Of a stretch of DNA of 64,000 bases, positions 11,689 to 21,223 are shown piece by piece. The position numbers and the translations under genes are program-made. Source of the DNA: Gammaproteobacteria bacterium (lineage in GTDB: Bacteria > Pseudomonadota > Gammaproteobacteria > Pseudomonadales > Halieaceae); assembly GCA_030426545.1 (NCBI GenBank), contig JAUHYL010000014.1, forward strand, positions 1 to 64,000. Reading direction: 5' to 3'. The notes below the pieces were generated by a model that saw nothing but the letters and a program-made list of their open reading frames with translations, did no database searches and was not told the origin of the DNA. Each line of letters starts with the position of its first letter. Position 1 is the stretch's first letter.

Positions 11689-12705
11689 ATGGCAGGAGCC
11701 GTGCTGGTGACGGGAGGGGCGGGCTACATCGGTAGCCACGCCTGCGTTGCACTGATCGAATCCGGACACGAAGTGGTGGTGCTGGACAATTTCTGCAACA
11801 GCCATCCCGAGGCCATTCGCCGTATAGAGGAAATATGCGGTGTAGCGCCGGTCACTATCCAGGGCGACATTCGCGATCGTGCCCTGCTGGATGAATTGTT
11901 CTCAGCGCACAATATTGAATCGGTCATGCACTTCGCCGGCCTCAAGGCAGTGGGGGAATCGGTGGAGATGCCGCTGGCCTATTACGAGAACAATGTAGCA
12001 GGCACGCTGACCTTACTGCAGGCCATGGATAGCGCGGCCTTATCATCCATTGTGTTTTCGTCCTCTGCCACGGTCTATGGCGATCCAGCCTCTGTGCCCA
12101 TCAATGAGCACTTTCCACTTGCGCCCACCAGTCCCTACGGCTGGACAAAGCAGATGCTGGAACAGGTGCTCACCGACTGGCAGCGCGTAGACGACACACG
12201 TCGAGTGGCGCTGCTGCGCTATTTCAATCCCGCCGGGGCACACCCCAGCGGCCGAATGGGCGAGGACCCGCAGGGGCCGCCGAATAACCTTGTGCCCTTT
12301 GTGGCACAGGTGGCGGTTGGCAAACGCGACAAGCTGCGGGTGTTCGGTGACGATTATCCGACCCCCGACGGCACGGGTGTGCGTGATTACATTCACGTGC
12401 TGGACCTGGTGGACGGCCATGTTGTTGCCCTGGATTATCTGCAGACGCACCCCGGTTTGCACACGTTCAACCTGGGGACGGGATCTGGCGTCTCCGTGCT
12501 GGAAATGGTGCAGGCCTTTGCGGCGGCCAGTGGGCGCGACATTCCCTACGAGGTAGTTGATCGTCGCGCGGGCGATATCGCCGAGTGCTGGGCCGATGCC
12601 AGCCGCGCGCGGGATCTACTCAATTGGGAGGCGAATCGCGACCTCGCCCAGATGTGTGAAGATACCTGGCGCTGGCAGCAGGGCAACCCCGGCGGCTACC
12701 GCTGA
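11689..12705 (+). CDS. galE: UDP-glucose 4-epimerase GalE
   Basis: GalE interconverts UDP-galactose and UDP-glucose. The protein has VTGGAGYIGSHACVALIESG at the N-terminus, SSSATVYGDP, the catalytic YGWTK and the late GTGSGVSVLEMV. An in-frame start at 11635 would add 18 residues unlike the family. The ATG at 11689 gives 338 residues, the normal GalE length, although its Shine-Dalgarno is weak. It is divergent from the ugd operon and is followed 22 bases later by the DUF218 gene. Confidence 0.94.
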   Translation: MAGAVLVTGGAGYIGSHACVALIESGHEVVVLDNFCNSHPEAIRRIEEICGVAPVTIQGDIRDRALLDELFSAHNIESVMHFAGLKAVGESVEMPLAYYENNVAGTLTLLQAMDSAALSSIVFSSSATVYGDPASVPINEHFPLAPTSPYGWTKQMLEQVLTDWQRVDDTRRVALLRYFNPAGAHPSGRMGEDPQGPPNNLVPFVAQVAVGKRDKLRVFGDDYPTPDGTGVRDYIHVLDLVDGHVVALDYLQTHPGLHTFNLGTGSGVSVLEMVQAFAAASGRDIPYEVVDRRAGDIAECWADASRARDLLNWEANRDLAQMCEDTWRWQQGNPGGYR

Positions 12706-12727
12706 GGCGGGCGCGGGGAGTCGTTAG

Positions 12728-13492
12728 ATGTCATTTGTTGCGAGCAAATGGTTGGCTCTGTTGATCTACCCTCTGAGCTTCAGTTTGATTGTGATCGTCG
12801 TTGGGTTGCTGCTGGTTTGGCGCGGCGCGCGGCGCACGGGTCTGGGGCTGACATGGTTTGCGGTGGGTTGGTTGTACCTTTGCTCCACCGGCTTTTTCTC
12901 TGCTTTTTTGATCGGGCAGCTTGAAGGCCAGTATCCGGCAAAAGCACTCTCCGCTGTCCCCCGGTCGGATGCCATTGTGCTCCTCGGCGGAGCCACCCGT
13001 GGTTACGCGCACATGGCCACACTGGCTGACCTCAATGAACACGCTGACCGCCTGGTGCACGCCGTGGCGCTGTATCGCGCAGGCAAGGCGCCGGTCATTC
13101 TGGCCAGCGGCGGTACCGTGCACGGTGAGCATCCGGAGTCGGAGCAACTGCGTGACCTGCTGCAGGTGATGGGCGTGCCGGGCCGTGACCTGGTACTTGA
13201 AAGCGACAGCCGCAATACCTATGAGAATGCGGTGAATGTCGCCTCCGCTGCCAAAGGTCGTGGCTGGAACCAGGTGTTGCTGGTGACGTCTGCCTACCAC
13301 ATGCCGCGGGCAATGGCGCTCTTTACCGCCCAGGGCGTCAATGCCGTGGCAGCGCCCACAGACTTCAAGCGTATCGTGTCTGAAGGCCCGCTGCCCGGCT
13401 GGCTGCCGGGAGCGAATAACCTGCAGCGCAGCAGCACCGCGTTGCACGAGATGGTCGGCTACCAGGTTTATCGCTGGCGTGGATGGCTATGA
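12728..13492 (+). CDS. DUF218 (YdcF/ElyC-like) membrane protein
   Basis: The 254 residues have two N-terminal membrane helices (about 10-30 and 38-60). A DUF218 domain follows with SDAIVLLGGA, ILASGGTVHGEHPESEQL, ESDSRNTYENAVN and LLVTSAYHMPRAM. E. coli ElyC and SanA belong to this family and affect cell-envelope integrity and lipid-carrier use, but the biochemical activity is not settled. It starts 22 bases after galE, so it is probably co-transcribed, consistent with an envelope role. Confidence 0.85.
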   Translation: MSFVASKWLALLIYPLSFSLIVIVVGLLLVWRGARRTGLGLTWFAVGWLYLCSTGFFSAFLIGQLEGQYPAKALSAVPRSDAIVLLGGATRGYAHMATLADLNEHADRLVHAVALYRAGKAPVILASGGTVHGEHPESEQLRDLLQVMGVPGRDLVLESDSRNTYENAVNVASAAKGRGWNQVLLVTSAYHMPRAMALFTAQGVNAVAAPTDFKRIVSEGPLPGWLPGANNLQRSSTALHEMVGYQVYRWRGWL

Positions 13493-13586
13493 GCCTGCGC
13501 TGATGGACGGATCAGGGAACTGGTATCCACGCAAACACCCATGCCTCGTGAGCCCTGTGGCAGGCCGCAACCCGGCTCCGACGCTG

Positions 13587-13988
13587 TCACGGATGATAGC
13601 GACTCTTGTACGCGCTGTACGTTAAGCCGGTCCAACGGCGAAACGCGCGGTAGAAGCTATTGACCTCGAGGTAGCCCAGTTCGTCCGCGAGGCACTTTCC
13701 CGGCTGCCAGTTTTCCTTGAGTACTCGTTCGCACCGGTACTGCCGCGCCCGGTCCAGCAAAAACTGATAGCAGGTGTGATCCGCGCGCAATCTGCGTCGC
13801 AGCGTTGTGCCACTCATGCCCAGCGATTCGGCAACGGACTCCGCCCTGAGCCGCGCCAGGTCGCCGTTGAGCAGAATCTGCAACACCAGGTCGGTGGTGC
13901 GCGAGAGGGGTAGATAGCCGGGCTTTTCAGAGTCCGGCGCGTGCGTGTCCCACCCCGATTGGGGATTGATCGATCTATCCATAGCCAT
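13587..13988 (-). CDS. Short AraC-family transcriptional regulator
   Basis: The C-terminal half is an AraC/XylS double helix-turn-helix: ESLGMSGTTLRRRLRADHTCYQFLLDRAR then LADELGYLEVNSFYRAFRRWTG. The frame is open upstream to 14099, but AAGGA lies 4 bases before the ATG at 13988, giving a 133-residue protein with only a short N-terminal segment and no recognisable effector domain. It could be a stand-alone DNA-binding protein or the remnant of a full-length regulator. The target is unknown; the divergent side faces the M48 protease gene end. Confidence 0.72.
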   Translation of the reverse strand: MAMDRSINPQSGWDTHAPDSEKPGYLPLSRTTDLVLQILLNGDLARLRAESVAESLGMSGTTLRRRLRADHTCYQFLLDRARQYRCERVLKENWQPGKCLADELGYLEVNSFYRAFRRWTGLTYSAYKSRYHP

Positions 13989-14128
13989 AACGTCCTTGTC
14001 GTGGTGAATGGAATCAGAGAATGTTGTTGTGTTTGCGGCCTTCCTGGCCACTGAGTAAACGTAGCACAAGCCTGCGAGGCGTAAAGTCATTGCGCGCAAT
14101 TGACCGCTTGTGATGTAAATGCTTTGGT

Positions 14129-16087
14129 TCAGGGGGGGGTGTTGCCGCGGGTCTCCGTGTTGATTAGCGGGTGCCAGTCAGGTACGGGGCAGTCCATCAC
14201 GGCAGCGATGCTGGCGATGGTCTCCCTTTCCACCGGGTTCAGTTCACCGTCAGTGGTGACCGTTTGCAACATGGCCTTGAGCAGTCGGGGCTTGAGCAGC
14301 GGGTAGCAGTCTGCCAGTTCATTCACCGCTGTGCTGAACACGGCCACGTCCGCCTGCTCCGGAGGCATCAGTTGCATCTCCGCAAATCCTAGCTCGTCGG
14401 CACCGGCGCGAAAATGCCCGGCCGCATCACCGTCGCCCTGGTAGGCCAGCACTGAAAGCACCGCGCGGACGTGGTAGTCCACTTTGTGCAGCGAGCGATA
14501 GCGAGCGCGGCTGTAGCGCACCTGCACAAACTCCGGATCCAGGTAATGTCGAACCAGTTGAAACAGGCACCATTCGTGCAATTCGGTACGCTGGTCGGCG
14601 CGAATAAGCTGCAGCAATGTGTTTTTGAACACGCGGTACTGCGCCAGTGACATCGCCTTGAGTGCCGGCAGGCACAACTCGACCAGTGGCAGTCGGTAGG
14701 GTGCGCCGAGTTCTGCAACGCCGGGGTAGAGGGTGCTGACCAGGCTGTCCAGGCCCTGTACGCCCGAGGTGGTGATCAGTTCCAACTGCGCCTGCCGCTG
14801 GTCATCGTGCTCGCTAAGTAGCAGGCACAACACCAGGCTCTGTGCCCCCAGCGGTTCGTGACTGTGCGTGACGAAGGCCACCGGTATCGCTTCGCGTGCC
14901 GCGGTAGTTTCGTCGAGCGTATCAGGTTCGGTGAACTCCGCGTCCTCTTCCTCCAGGATCGCTGCTGCGGCTGCGGCGGCCACCAGGGCGGCGCGCCCCA
15001 CACCTACCTGGCCTTCACCCGGCCGGGTGGGCTCGCTGCCGTAGGTGCGCTGTTTGCGCTCGATGAATTTCCCGTCCCAGCGCGGATCAACCCGGCGTAT
15101 GCGTTTCTCCAGGGGTGGGTGCGTCGGGAAGAGATGCCACAATGGGTGCTCGATCTGGCCAAAGAAAATGTGCGACATTTCGGCCGCCCGGGCGGCGTGT
15201 ACCAGCGTGCCTGGCAGGTAACCGCCAATCACCTTGAGCGCATTGCCAATCCCTTCGGTACTGCGCGTGTACTGCACTGCGCTGGCGTCGGCCAGGTATT
15301 CTTTCTGGCGGCTGATGGCGGCCTTGATCATGCCGGCCACGAGTCCGCCGAGCCAGCCGATCACCCATAATGCGACACCCAGTACCGGCAGCATTGGTCC
15401 CGGGCCGCGGCCACCGCCACCACGCCGCACGCTGTGGTTGCTACGCAGCAGTATGTGCCCGATATCAGAAATGAAGGTGATGCCCTTGAGCATGGCGGCC
15501 AGCCGGATGTTCAGGCGCATATCCCCGTTGAGTATGTGACTGAACTCGTGGGCGATCACTCCCTGCAGTTCGTCGCGGGTGAGATGATCAATGGTGCCCC
15601 TGGTAACAGCAACCACCGCATCTGCGGGTGTAATGCCTGCGGCGAAGGCATTGATACCCCGCTCGCCGTTGAGCACATACACCGGCGGCACGGGCATGTT
15701 CGCCGCCAGTGCCATTTCATCGACGATGTTGAGTACGCGGCGCTCTCGGCGATCACGGGACTGTGGCAGGATACGCACGCCACCCATATTCTCGGCCACT
15801 GCCTTGCCGCCCGTGGATAACTGAATCCACTTGAACAGCACGACGATACCGACGGCGGCGCAAACGGTCATGGCGATGGAGCCAAAGCGGGACCAGCTGA
15901 ACTGGGCAAAGAAGCCCGTCCAGCCGCCGCGCAGACCGCTGTAAATATTGTAATCCTGGCTGAAGAACAGGAAGGCGGCGACCAGGATATTGGTCAGGCC
16001 GATCAGCATCAGCACCGCACCGATAAAGGCGAGCACCAGCAGTCGCGTATTGCGCCGCGCGATATCCTGTTGCGAAAAAAAGTCCAA
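14129..16087 (-). CDS. M48 family (HtpX-like) membrane metallopeptidase with long C-terminal extension
   Basis: This is a 652-residue membrane protease. Two N-terminal hydrophobic segments (about residues 15-45 and 65-90) precede the zinc site HEFSH (His180, Glu181, His184) and the later EYLADASAV that supplies the third ligand. A Gly/Arg-rich loop (RRGGGGRGPGP) and further hydrophobic stretches lie between. HtpX proper is about 290 residues. Here roughly 300 extra residues follow the protease domain and match nothing I know. LemA is encoded 20 bases upstream on the same strand, a common pairing. Confidence 0.85.
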   Translation of the reverse strand: MDFFSQQDIARRNTRLLVLAFIGAVLMLIGLTNILVAAFLFFSQDYNIYSGLRGGWTGFFAQFSWSRFGSIAMTVCAAVGIVVLFKWIQLSTGGKAVAENMGGVRILPQSRDRRERRVLNIVDEMALAANMPVPPVYVLNGERGINAFAAGITPADAVVAVTRGTIDHLTRDELQGVIAHEFSHILNGDMRLNIRLAAMLKGITFISDIGHILLRSNHSVRRGGGGRGPGPMLPVLGVALWVIGWLGGLVAGMIKAAISRQKEYLADASAVQYTRSTEGIGNALKVIGGYLPGTLVHAARAAEMSHIFFGQIEHPLWHLFPTHPPLEKRIRRVDPRWDGKFIERKQRTYGSEPTRPGEGQVGVGRAALVAAAAAAAILEEEDAEFTEPDTLDETTAAREAIPVAFVTHSHEPLGAQSLVLCLLLSEHDDQRQAQLELITTSGVQGLDSLVSTLYPGVAELGAPYRLPLVELCLPALKAMSLAQYRVFKNTLLQLIRADQRTELHEWCLFQLVRHYLDPEFVQVRYSRARYRSLHKVDYHVRAVLSVLAYQGDGDAAGHFRAGADELGFAEMQLMPPEQADVAVFSTAVNELADCYPLLKPRLLKAMLQTVTTDGELNPVERETIASIAAVMDCPVPDWHPLINTETRGNTPP

Positions 16088-16107
16088 CGCCGTGTTGGGT
16101 CAGTAAA

Positions 16108-16701
16108 TCAGAACGAGACCTCGGGCGGCGACTGGATTTCGGCAGAATCTTCGAATTCAAGCAGTTCGGCGTCGGTCGGGTGGCCGAAAGTGGCTGCCAG
16201 AACCACCGGGGGAAAACTCTGTCGGTAGGTGTTGTAGGTCATCACCGCGTCGTTGTATCCCTGACGGGCGAAGGCGACGCGATTTTCGGTGGTGGTGAGC
16301 TCCTCGCTCAACTGCATCATGTTCTCGTTGGCCTTGAGGTCAGGATACGCTTCCATTGTCACGTTGAGCTTGCCCAGTGCGCCGCGCAGCGTGCCTTCTG
16401 CGCTCGCCAGCTGCTTCACGCCAACGCCAGCGTCGCCATCACCGAGCGCTTTCAGTACCGAGGCAGCTTCATTGCGTGCGGTAATAACTGCGTCCAGCGT
16501 TTCCCGCTCGTGGGCCATGTAGGCCTTTGCGGTCTCCACCAGGTTCGGGATCAGGTCGTAGCGGCGTTTGAGCTGCACCTCAATCTGTGCAAACGCGTTC
16601 TGGTAGCGGTTTTTCAGGGCAACCAGCTTGTTGTAAATGGTGATGATGAAAATCACCAGGCCCAGCACAAGCACGGTGAATATTATTGCGGACATATCCA
16701 T
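16108..16701 (-). CDS. LemA family protein
   Basis: LemA proteins have one N-terminal membrane helix and a long antiparallel helical cytoplasmic or periplasmic part. Here the helix is about residues 3-24, followed by YNKLVALKNRYQNAFAQIEV and QLKRRYDLIPNLVETAKAYM, the family core. The frame is open to 16752, but the ATG at 16701 has AGGAG about 8 bases upstream and gives the usual N-terminus (197 residues). It sits directly upstream of the M48 protease gene, suggesting a joint envelope quality-control role. Confidence 0.9.
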   Translation of the reverse strand: MDMSAIIFTVLVLGLVIFIITIYNKLVALKNRYQNAFAQIEVQLKRRYDLIPNLVETAKAYMAHERETLDAVITARNEAASVLKALGDGDAGVGVKQLASAEGTLRGALGKLNVTMEAYPDLKANENMMQLSEELTTTENRVAFARQGYNDAVMTYNTYRQSFPPVVLAATFGHPTDAELLEFEDSAEIQSPPEVSF

Positions 16702-17007
16702 GAGCAGGTCTCCTGTTGTACCGCACCAACGGTGCATCTCACTCCCTTTCATAGTCGCCGTATCGCGGTCGTTTTACAACCGCAAACCCGCCCGTGATGG
16801 GTACCCGGGCGCGTCATGACAGGGCTGCTCCGCTGCCCCGGTGGTGAACTGCAGCCGTCTGTTGGAGCGAGCGCTGCGGGCTTACTACAATGTAAGGAAA
16901 CTGTAATATTGAGGGGCAAACAGACGCGCCGACGGTATCATTGCCGCATCAGGCAGGCTTACTACGCTGCATTGCATAGTAGCGGGCCGGTTAGGGAGGA
17001 CTAGGAC

Positions 17008-17694
17008 ATGTCAGCGCTCACAGTAGGCATACTGGAAGACGAAATACCACAGGCGAAGCTGGTTGCGGGTTGGCTCGAAAATGCGGGCTATGAGGTGTTT
17101 CACTGCAGTACCGGTGAGCGCTTCCTGTCGCACCTGGAAGAGAGTCCGGCAGATATGCTGATTCTCGACTGGCAACTGCCAGACTGCGAGGGCATCGATA
17201 TCCTCAGCAACCTGCGCGAGAAGAAAAAGTATACCGGCCCTATCCTGTTCGCCACCGCGAAAAACTCTGAGCTCGATATCGTGCAGGGGTTGGACAGCGG
17301 CGCCGACGACTACCTGATCAAGCCCCTGCGCCGGGCTGAGTTGCTGGCCCGGCTGAGCGCACTGTGGCGGCGCAGCGGCGGCGAAACACAGGAGACGCTG
17401 GAGTTGGGCCCGGTATCGCTGGACGCAGTCAACCGTCGCGCATTCGTCAACGGCGAAGAGGTGAAACTGACACCCACGGAATTTAAACTGGCCACCTGCG
17501 TATTCGCCAATGCCGGTAGATTGCTGTCGCGCGAATTCCTGCTCAAGGAAGTATGGGGAGTAGACGCGGAGCTGGATACACGCACAGTCGATATGCACAT
17601 GAGCCGTATCCGCAAATTGCTCAAGATCGGGCCCAATGTGGGTTACTGTATCAAGACGATTTATCGCCACGGCTATCGCCTGGAGGCTCTGTGA
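17008..17694 (+). CDS. OmpR/PhoB-type response regulator
   Basis: The 228 residues comprise a receiver domain (about 5-118) and a winged-helix DNA-binding domain (about 130-226). The acidic pair Glu10/Asp11, the phospho-acceptor Asp54 in LILDWQLPD, a Thr in FATAKN and the Lys of LIKPL are all present. GGAGG precedes the ATG. The GTG start of the next gene overlaps its TGA stop, so it is translated together with the LysM/FecR gene. The CHASE2 histidine kinase two genes down is its probable partner. Confidence 0.92.
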   Translation: MSALTVGILEDEIPQAKLVAGWLENAGYEVFHCSTGERFLSHLEESPADMLILDWQLPDCEGIDILSNLREKKKYTGPILFATAKNSELDIVQGLDSGADDYLIKPLRRAELLARLSALWRRSGGETQETLELGPVSLDAVNRRAFVNGEEVKLTPTEFKLATCVFANAGRLLSREFLLKEVWGVDAELDTRTVDMHMSRIRKLLKIGPNVGYCIKTIYRHGYRLEAL

Positions 17695-18770
17695 GATCAG
17701 CAACGTCGGGAACTGGCCTGTTGCTACACATCGCAGGCCTCGTTGCGCTGCTGGCGTGTCCCGCAACGGTCAGCGCACAGGACTGGATCTACCTGATCCG
17801 GCAGGGTGACACACCCTGGTCGATCTGCCTGGAGTACACCAATAAACCGGGCTGCTGGATAGAGCTGTCCAAATACAACAACATTGACCGGGATCGACGT
17901 ATCCCGATTGGTACGGAGATACGCGTGCCGATCGACTGGCTGGTGACGGTGCCGCCCGTGGGAAAGGCACTGTCACTGCAGGGGGAGGTCTTGTATGAAA
18001 GTCGCGCCGGCGGCGCTGCGGTGCCCCTGAAAGCAGGTCAACCGCTGCTGCTGGGCAGCCGTATAGTTGCCGCCAACGGTAGCGCCAGTATCCAGTTCAA
18101 TAACGGCAGCCAGTTGCTGCTGCGCCAGGGGGCGGAGCTGGAGCTCAACGCTATGAGCACCAACCCCGGCCCCGCCAATGCCACGGAACTTGTCCTGCCG
18201 CGTGGCGAGGTGGATGTGCAGGTCCCCCCGTCTCCCGAAACCCGTTTCGAGGTGCGGACGCCCTCGGCGATCGCGGCGGTGCGCGGAACGTCCTACCGGC
18301 TGGCTGCGCTCAGCGATGGGGGCGACGCCACGCGCGGCGAAGTGGTCACAGGCGCTGTCGACGTGCAGGCGGCAACCGCGCAGCGGGTGGAGGCAGGCTT
18401 TGGTGTGATCGCGAAGAAGGGTCAGCCGGTGGCACCGCCCCGTGCCTTGTTGGATGCACCGATCGTCGAGAGCGACTCAGAGCGTGGGCCGCTGCCGCTA
18501 ACGCTGCGCTGGCAACCCGACCCGCTGGCGGTGGCCTGGCGACTCGATGTCTACGCCCCGGGCGGGGGAAGTCTCCCACTTGAGACTCGGCGCAGTGCAG
18601 AACCGGAAACCACGTTTGAGGGATTGGAGTTGGCCTGTTACCGCGTGGTGTTGCTGGCGATGGACGCGGAGGGTTTTAGCGGTATGCCGGCGGAAACGCC
18701 TTTGTGCGCGGAGCCACCGCCGCCGCCTGCACCTGAGGAATGGGTGCCGCTGTTGCCGCACCTTATGTAG
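17691..18770 (+). CDS. Exported LysM and FecR domain protein (GTG start)
   Basis: I place the start at the GTG at 17691 because GGAGG lies 5 bases upstream and the protein then opens with a good signal peptide (about residues 1-30, cleavage near VSA-QD). A LysM-like domain follows (about 31-84: IRQGDTPWSICLEY ... IPIGTEIRVP), suggesting peptidoglycan binding. A FecR domain comes next (about 95-210: NGSASIQFNNGSQLLLRQGA ... TPSAIAAVRGTSYRL), then a beta-rich C-terminus of about 110 residues. The 359-residue protein lies between a response regulator and a CHASE2 kinase, so it may relay an envelope signal to the sensor. Confidence 0.85.
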   Translation: MRSATSGTGLLLHIAGLVALLACPATVSAQDWIYLIRQGDTPWSICLEYTNKPGCWIELSKYNNIDRDRRIPIGTEIRVPIDWLVTVPPVGKALSLQGEVLYESRAGGAAVPLKAGQPLLLGSRIVAANGSASIQFNNGSQLLLRQGAELELNAMSTNPGPANATELVLPRGEVDVQVPPSPETRFEVRTPSAIAAVRGTSYRLAALSDGGDATRGEVVTGAVDVQAATAQRVEAGFGVIAKKGQPVAPPRALLDAPIVESDSERGPLPLTLRWQPDPLAVAWRLDVYAPGGGSLPLETRRSAEPETTFEGLELACYRVVLLAMDAEGFSGMPAETPLCAEPPPPPAPEEWVPLLPHLM

Positions 18771-18895
18771 CGTCCACAAAAAATCCTGTTGGCCTTGCAC
18801 GGCCGGGCAATTTGAGATCAACGCCCGTCAGCGAATCGCCACCCGCAGCGCTACTGCAAGGAAATATCCTGCTACCCTGAGCCCTCTACTTCAGT

Positions 18896-21223
18896 TTGGA
18901 TGCGATCATCAGCGACGTAGCCCGACATCCCATTGGTATTTTTCGTGGCAGGCTGCTGCTGGTTCTGTTTGCCGGGCTGTTCTGTTTTGCGCTGACGCGG
19001 TTCAGCTGGGTTGCCCCGCTGGATCGCGTTGTCTACGACCTCTACAACGAACTGCTGCCGCTGCCGCCCGCGGATGACCTGGTGCTGGTGGCGATCGATG
19101 AGACCAGCCTCGGCGAGGTGGGCCGCTGGCCCTGGCCCAGGGAGATGCATGTAGAGGTTCTGCGGCAGTTGCGTCAGATGGGCGCCAGGGCCGTGGCCAT
19201 CGACATATTGTTCAGCGAGCCCTACGCCAATTACCCCGAGGTTGATGTGTTGCTGGCGCAGGCAATCAGCGAATTGAACAACGTGGTGCTGCCGGTATTC
19301 ATCGGCAAGGCGACCGCCGGCGGAGAGTTGTGGGAGGTGCTCCCGGTGTCGCCGCTTGGCGAGTCTGCGGCCGCTCTGGGTCATGTCCATATCGAGGTTG
19401 CCGCCGATGGCGTGGCGCGCGAGACGTTTCTATACGAGGGTCTGGGCAGGGCACGCTGGCCGCATTTTGCACTGGCCCTGGCCGGGGTGACGGGGGTGGA
19501 ACTGGAGCGAGTGCCCGGCCAGGTGGCGCCCGGGTTTGACGGCTCTGAGCGTCGTGGCGTGATCGCGCGCAGTCACGCCAACCTGGTGCGCTTCATGGGT
19601 CCGGCGCGCACGCTGCCGCGGCTCTCGTTTGTGGATGTGATGAAAGGGCGTGTCGCCGCCGACGCCGTGCGCGACAAGATCGTGTTTGTGGGTGCGACGG
19701 CCGCGGGGCATGTGGACAACATTACTACCTCACTCGGCCAGATTCCCGGCGTAGAGGTAAACGCCAATATCTTCCAGGGTCTGCGCACGGGCAAATTGGC
19801 GGTTGCCGTGGATCGCACCAGAGCGTCCTGGGTTTCGCTGGTCCTGGTGAGCCTGGTGGTGCCGTTATTTCTGCGCCTGCAACCGCGCCCGCTGTTGGCC
19901 GTGGTGGGGATCTGCGTGGTGTTGATACCGGCAGTGTCGCTGTTCGTCTTTTCGCGCTTCAATCTGTGGTTTTCACCGGTGCCGGTTGTGGTGACCTTTC
20001 TCCTCACCTACCCGTTGTGGAACTGGCTGCGTTTGGCGGCCGCTGTGGATCTCGTGCACGAGCAATTGGCGCAACTCGAACATGCGAATCGGCGCCTGTC
20101 GGTGGTGCACCGCGATCAGCCATCGGTGAGTCGCGGCGCGGATCCCGTGGAGGATGTTCTCAATCAGCTGGACAGGGCGCACCGCGAGGCGCAGTACAAC
20201 CAGGAACTGGTGCAGCAGACCGTTGAAGAAATGAGCTCGGGCGTCATCCTCGCAGAGCTGGGCGGCGCAGTTTTGTTGACCAACCACAAGGCCAATGAGC
20301 TGTTGCAGATTGGCGACGGGGATGAACTGGGAGATATTCGTGCTCGATTGGCTGAACTCGCCGCGCAGGGCGGCAGCAGCATCGGTGAGGCGCTGGATGA
20401 ACTTGCCGCCGTGGGTGACAGGTTCAGCAGTGAGATCAGCCTTCGCTCCCTGGGCCGTGAAGTGCTGCTGCAGGGTGGTGTTATCGGGCTGGACAGATCG
20501 TTGTTGATCTTTGTGCTGACGGATATCACGCAGTTGAAGGAAAGTGAGAAGCAACGTGCCGAGGCGCTGAATTTCCTCTCGCACGATCTGCGGGCGCCGC
20601 TGACTTCGGTGCTGGCGCTGATAGAAAGTGCACGTGACGACAGTCAGGAAACGCCGATGGAGGACCTGCTTCCCCAGGTGGAAAACTACATTCGCACCAA
20701 TCTGTCGTATGCGGAGGATTTTATTCAGTTGGCGCGCATGGATCACGCCGCGACCAGCGGTATGGACATCTGCGACAGTGCCTCACTGGTAGATAACGCC
20801 GTCTCCCAGTTGTTTCACTCTGCTGCGCGCAGGGGCATAGATATTCGCATCGAATATTGTGAAAACGATGACTGGGTTTACTGCGATCGACATCTGGTCG
20901 AACGGGCGCTGACCAATCTGATCGACAACGCGCTGAAGCACAGCCCCGAGGGCGGCGTGGTGCAGGTGATCGTGCGGGTGGAGCAAACCTTTCTCACCTT
21001 TACCATCAGCGACCTCGGCCCGGGCATCCCTGAGGCGGATCTGTCGCGCATCTTTGCCGCGTTCGAACAGGGCGACAACGCCCGGGAGGGGGTGGGCCTG
21101 GGGCTGCGGTTTGTCTCGGTGGTGGCCCATAACCATGGCGGCTCGCTGGAGGTAAGCAATAATGCTGGCGCCGGATGCCGTTTCAGCCTGCGGTTGCCAC
21201 TGGCGCCGGGAGAGGCGCTCTAG
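18896..21223 (+). CDS. CHASE2 domain sensor histidine kinase (TTG start)
   Basis: This is a 775-residue membrane sensor kinase. After an N-terminal helix (about 20-38) comes a periplasmic CHASE2 domain (PADDLVLVAIDETSLGEVG ... GRWPWPREMHVEVLRQL), then three membrane helices (about 305-385), a PAS-like linker, and the HisKA box LSHDLRAPLTSV with His563. The HATPase has LTNLIDNALKHSPEGG, ISDLGPGIP and GVGLGLRFVS. An in-frame stop at 18878 leaves TTG at 18896 as the first start, without a clear Shine-Dalgarno, so the exact start is uncertain. It lies 125 bases after the LysM/FecR gene. Confidence 0.9.
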   Translation: MDAIISDVARHPIGIFRGRLLLVLFAGLFCFALTRFSWVAPLDRVVYDLYNELLPLPPADDLVLVAIDETSLGEVGRWPWPREMHVEVLRQLRQMGARAVAIDILFSEPYANYPEVDVLLAQAISELNNVVLPVFIGKATAGGELWEVLPVSPLGESAAALGHVHIEVAADGVARETFLYEGLGRARWPHFALALAGVTGVELERVPGQVAPGFDGSERRGVIARSHANLVRFMGPARTLPRLSFVDVMKGRVAADAVRDKIVFVGATAAGHVDNITTSLGQIPGVEVNANIFQGLRTGKLAVAVDRTRASWVSLVLVSLVVPLFLRLQPRPLLAVVGICVVLIPAVSLFVFSRFNLWFSPVPVVVTFLLTYPLWNWLRLAAAVDLVHEQLAQLEHANRRLSVVHRDQPSVSRGADPVEDVLNQLDRAHREAQYNQELVQQTVEEMSSGVILAELGGAVLLTNHKANELLQIGDGDELGDIRARLAELAAQGGSSIGEALDELAAVGDRFSSEISLRSLGREVLLQGGVIGLDRSLLIFVLTDITQLKESEKQRAEALNFLSHDLRAPLTSVLALIESARDDSQETPMEDLLPQVENYIRTNLSYAEDFIQLARMDHAATSGMDICDSASLVDNAVSQLFHSAARRGIDIRIEYCENDDWVYCDRHLVERALTNLIDNALKHSPEGGVVQVIVRVEQTFLTFTISDLGPGIPEADLSRIFAAFEQGDNAREGVGLGLRFVSVVAHNHGGSLEVSNNAGAGCRFSLRLPLAPGEAL

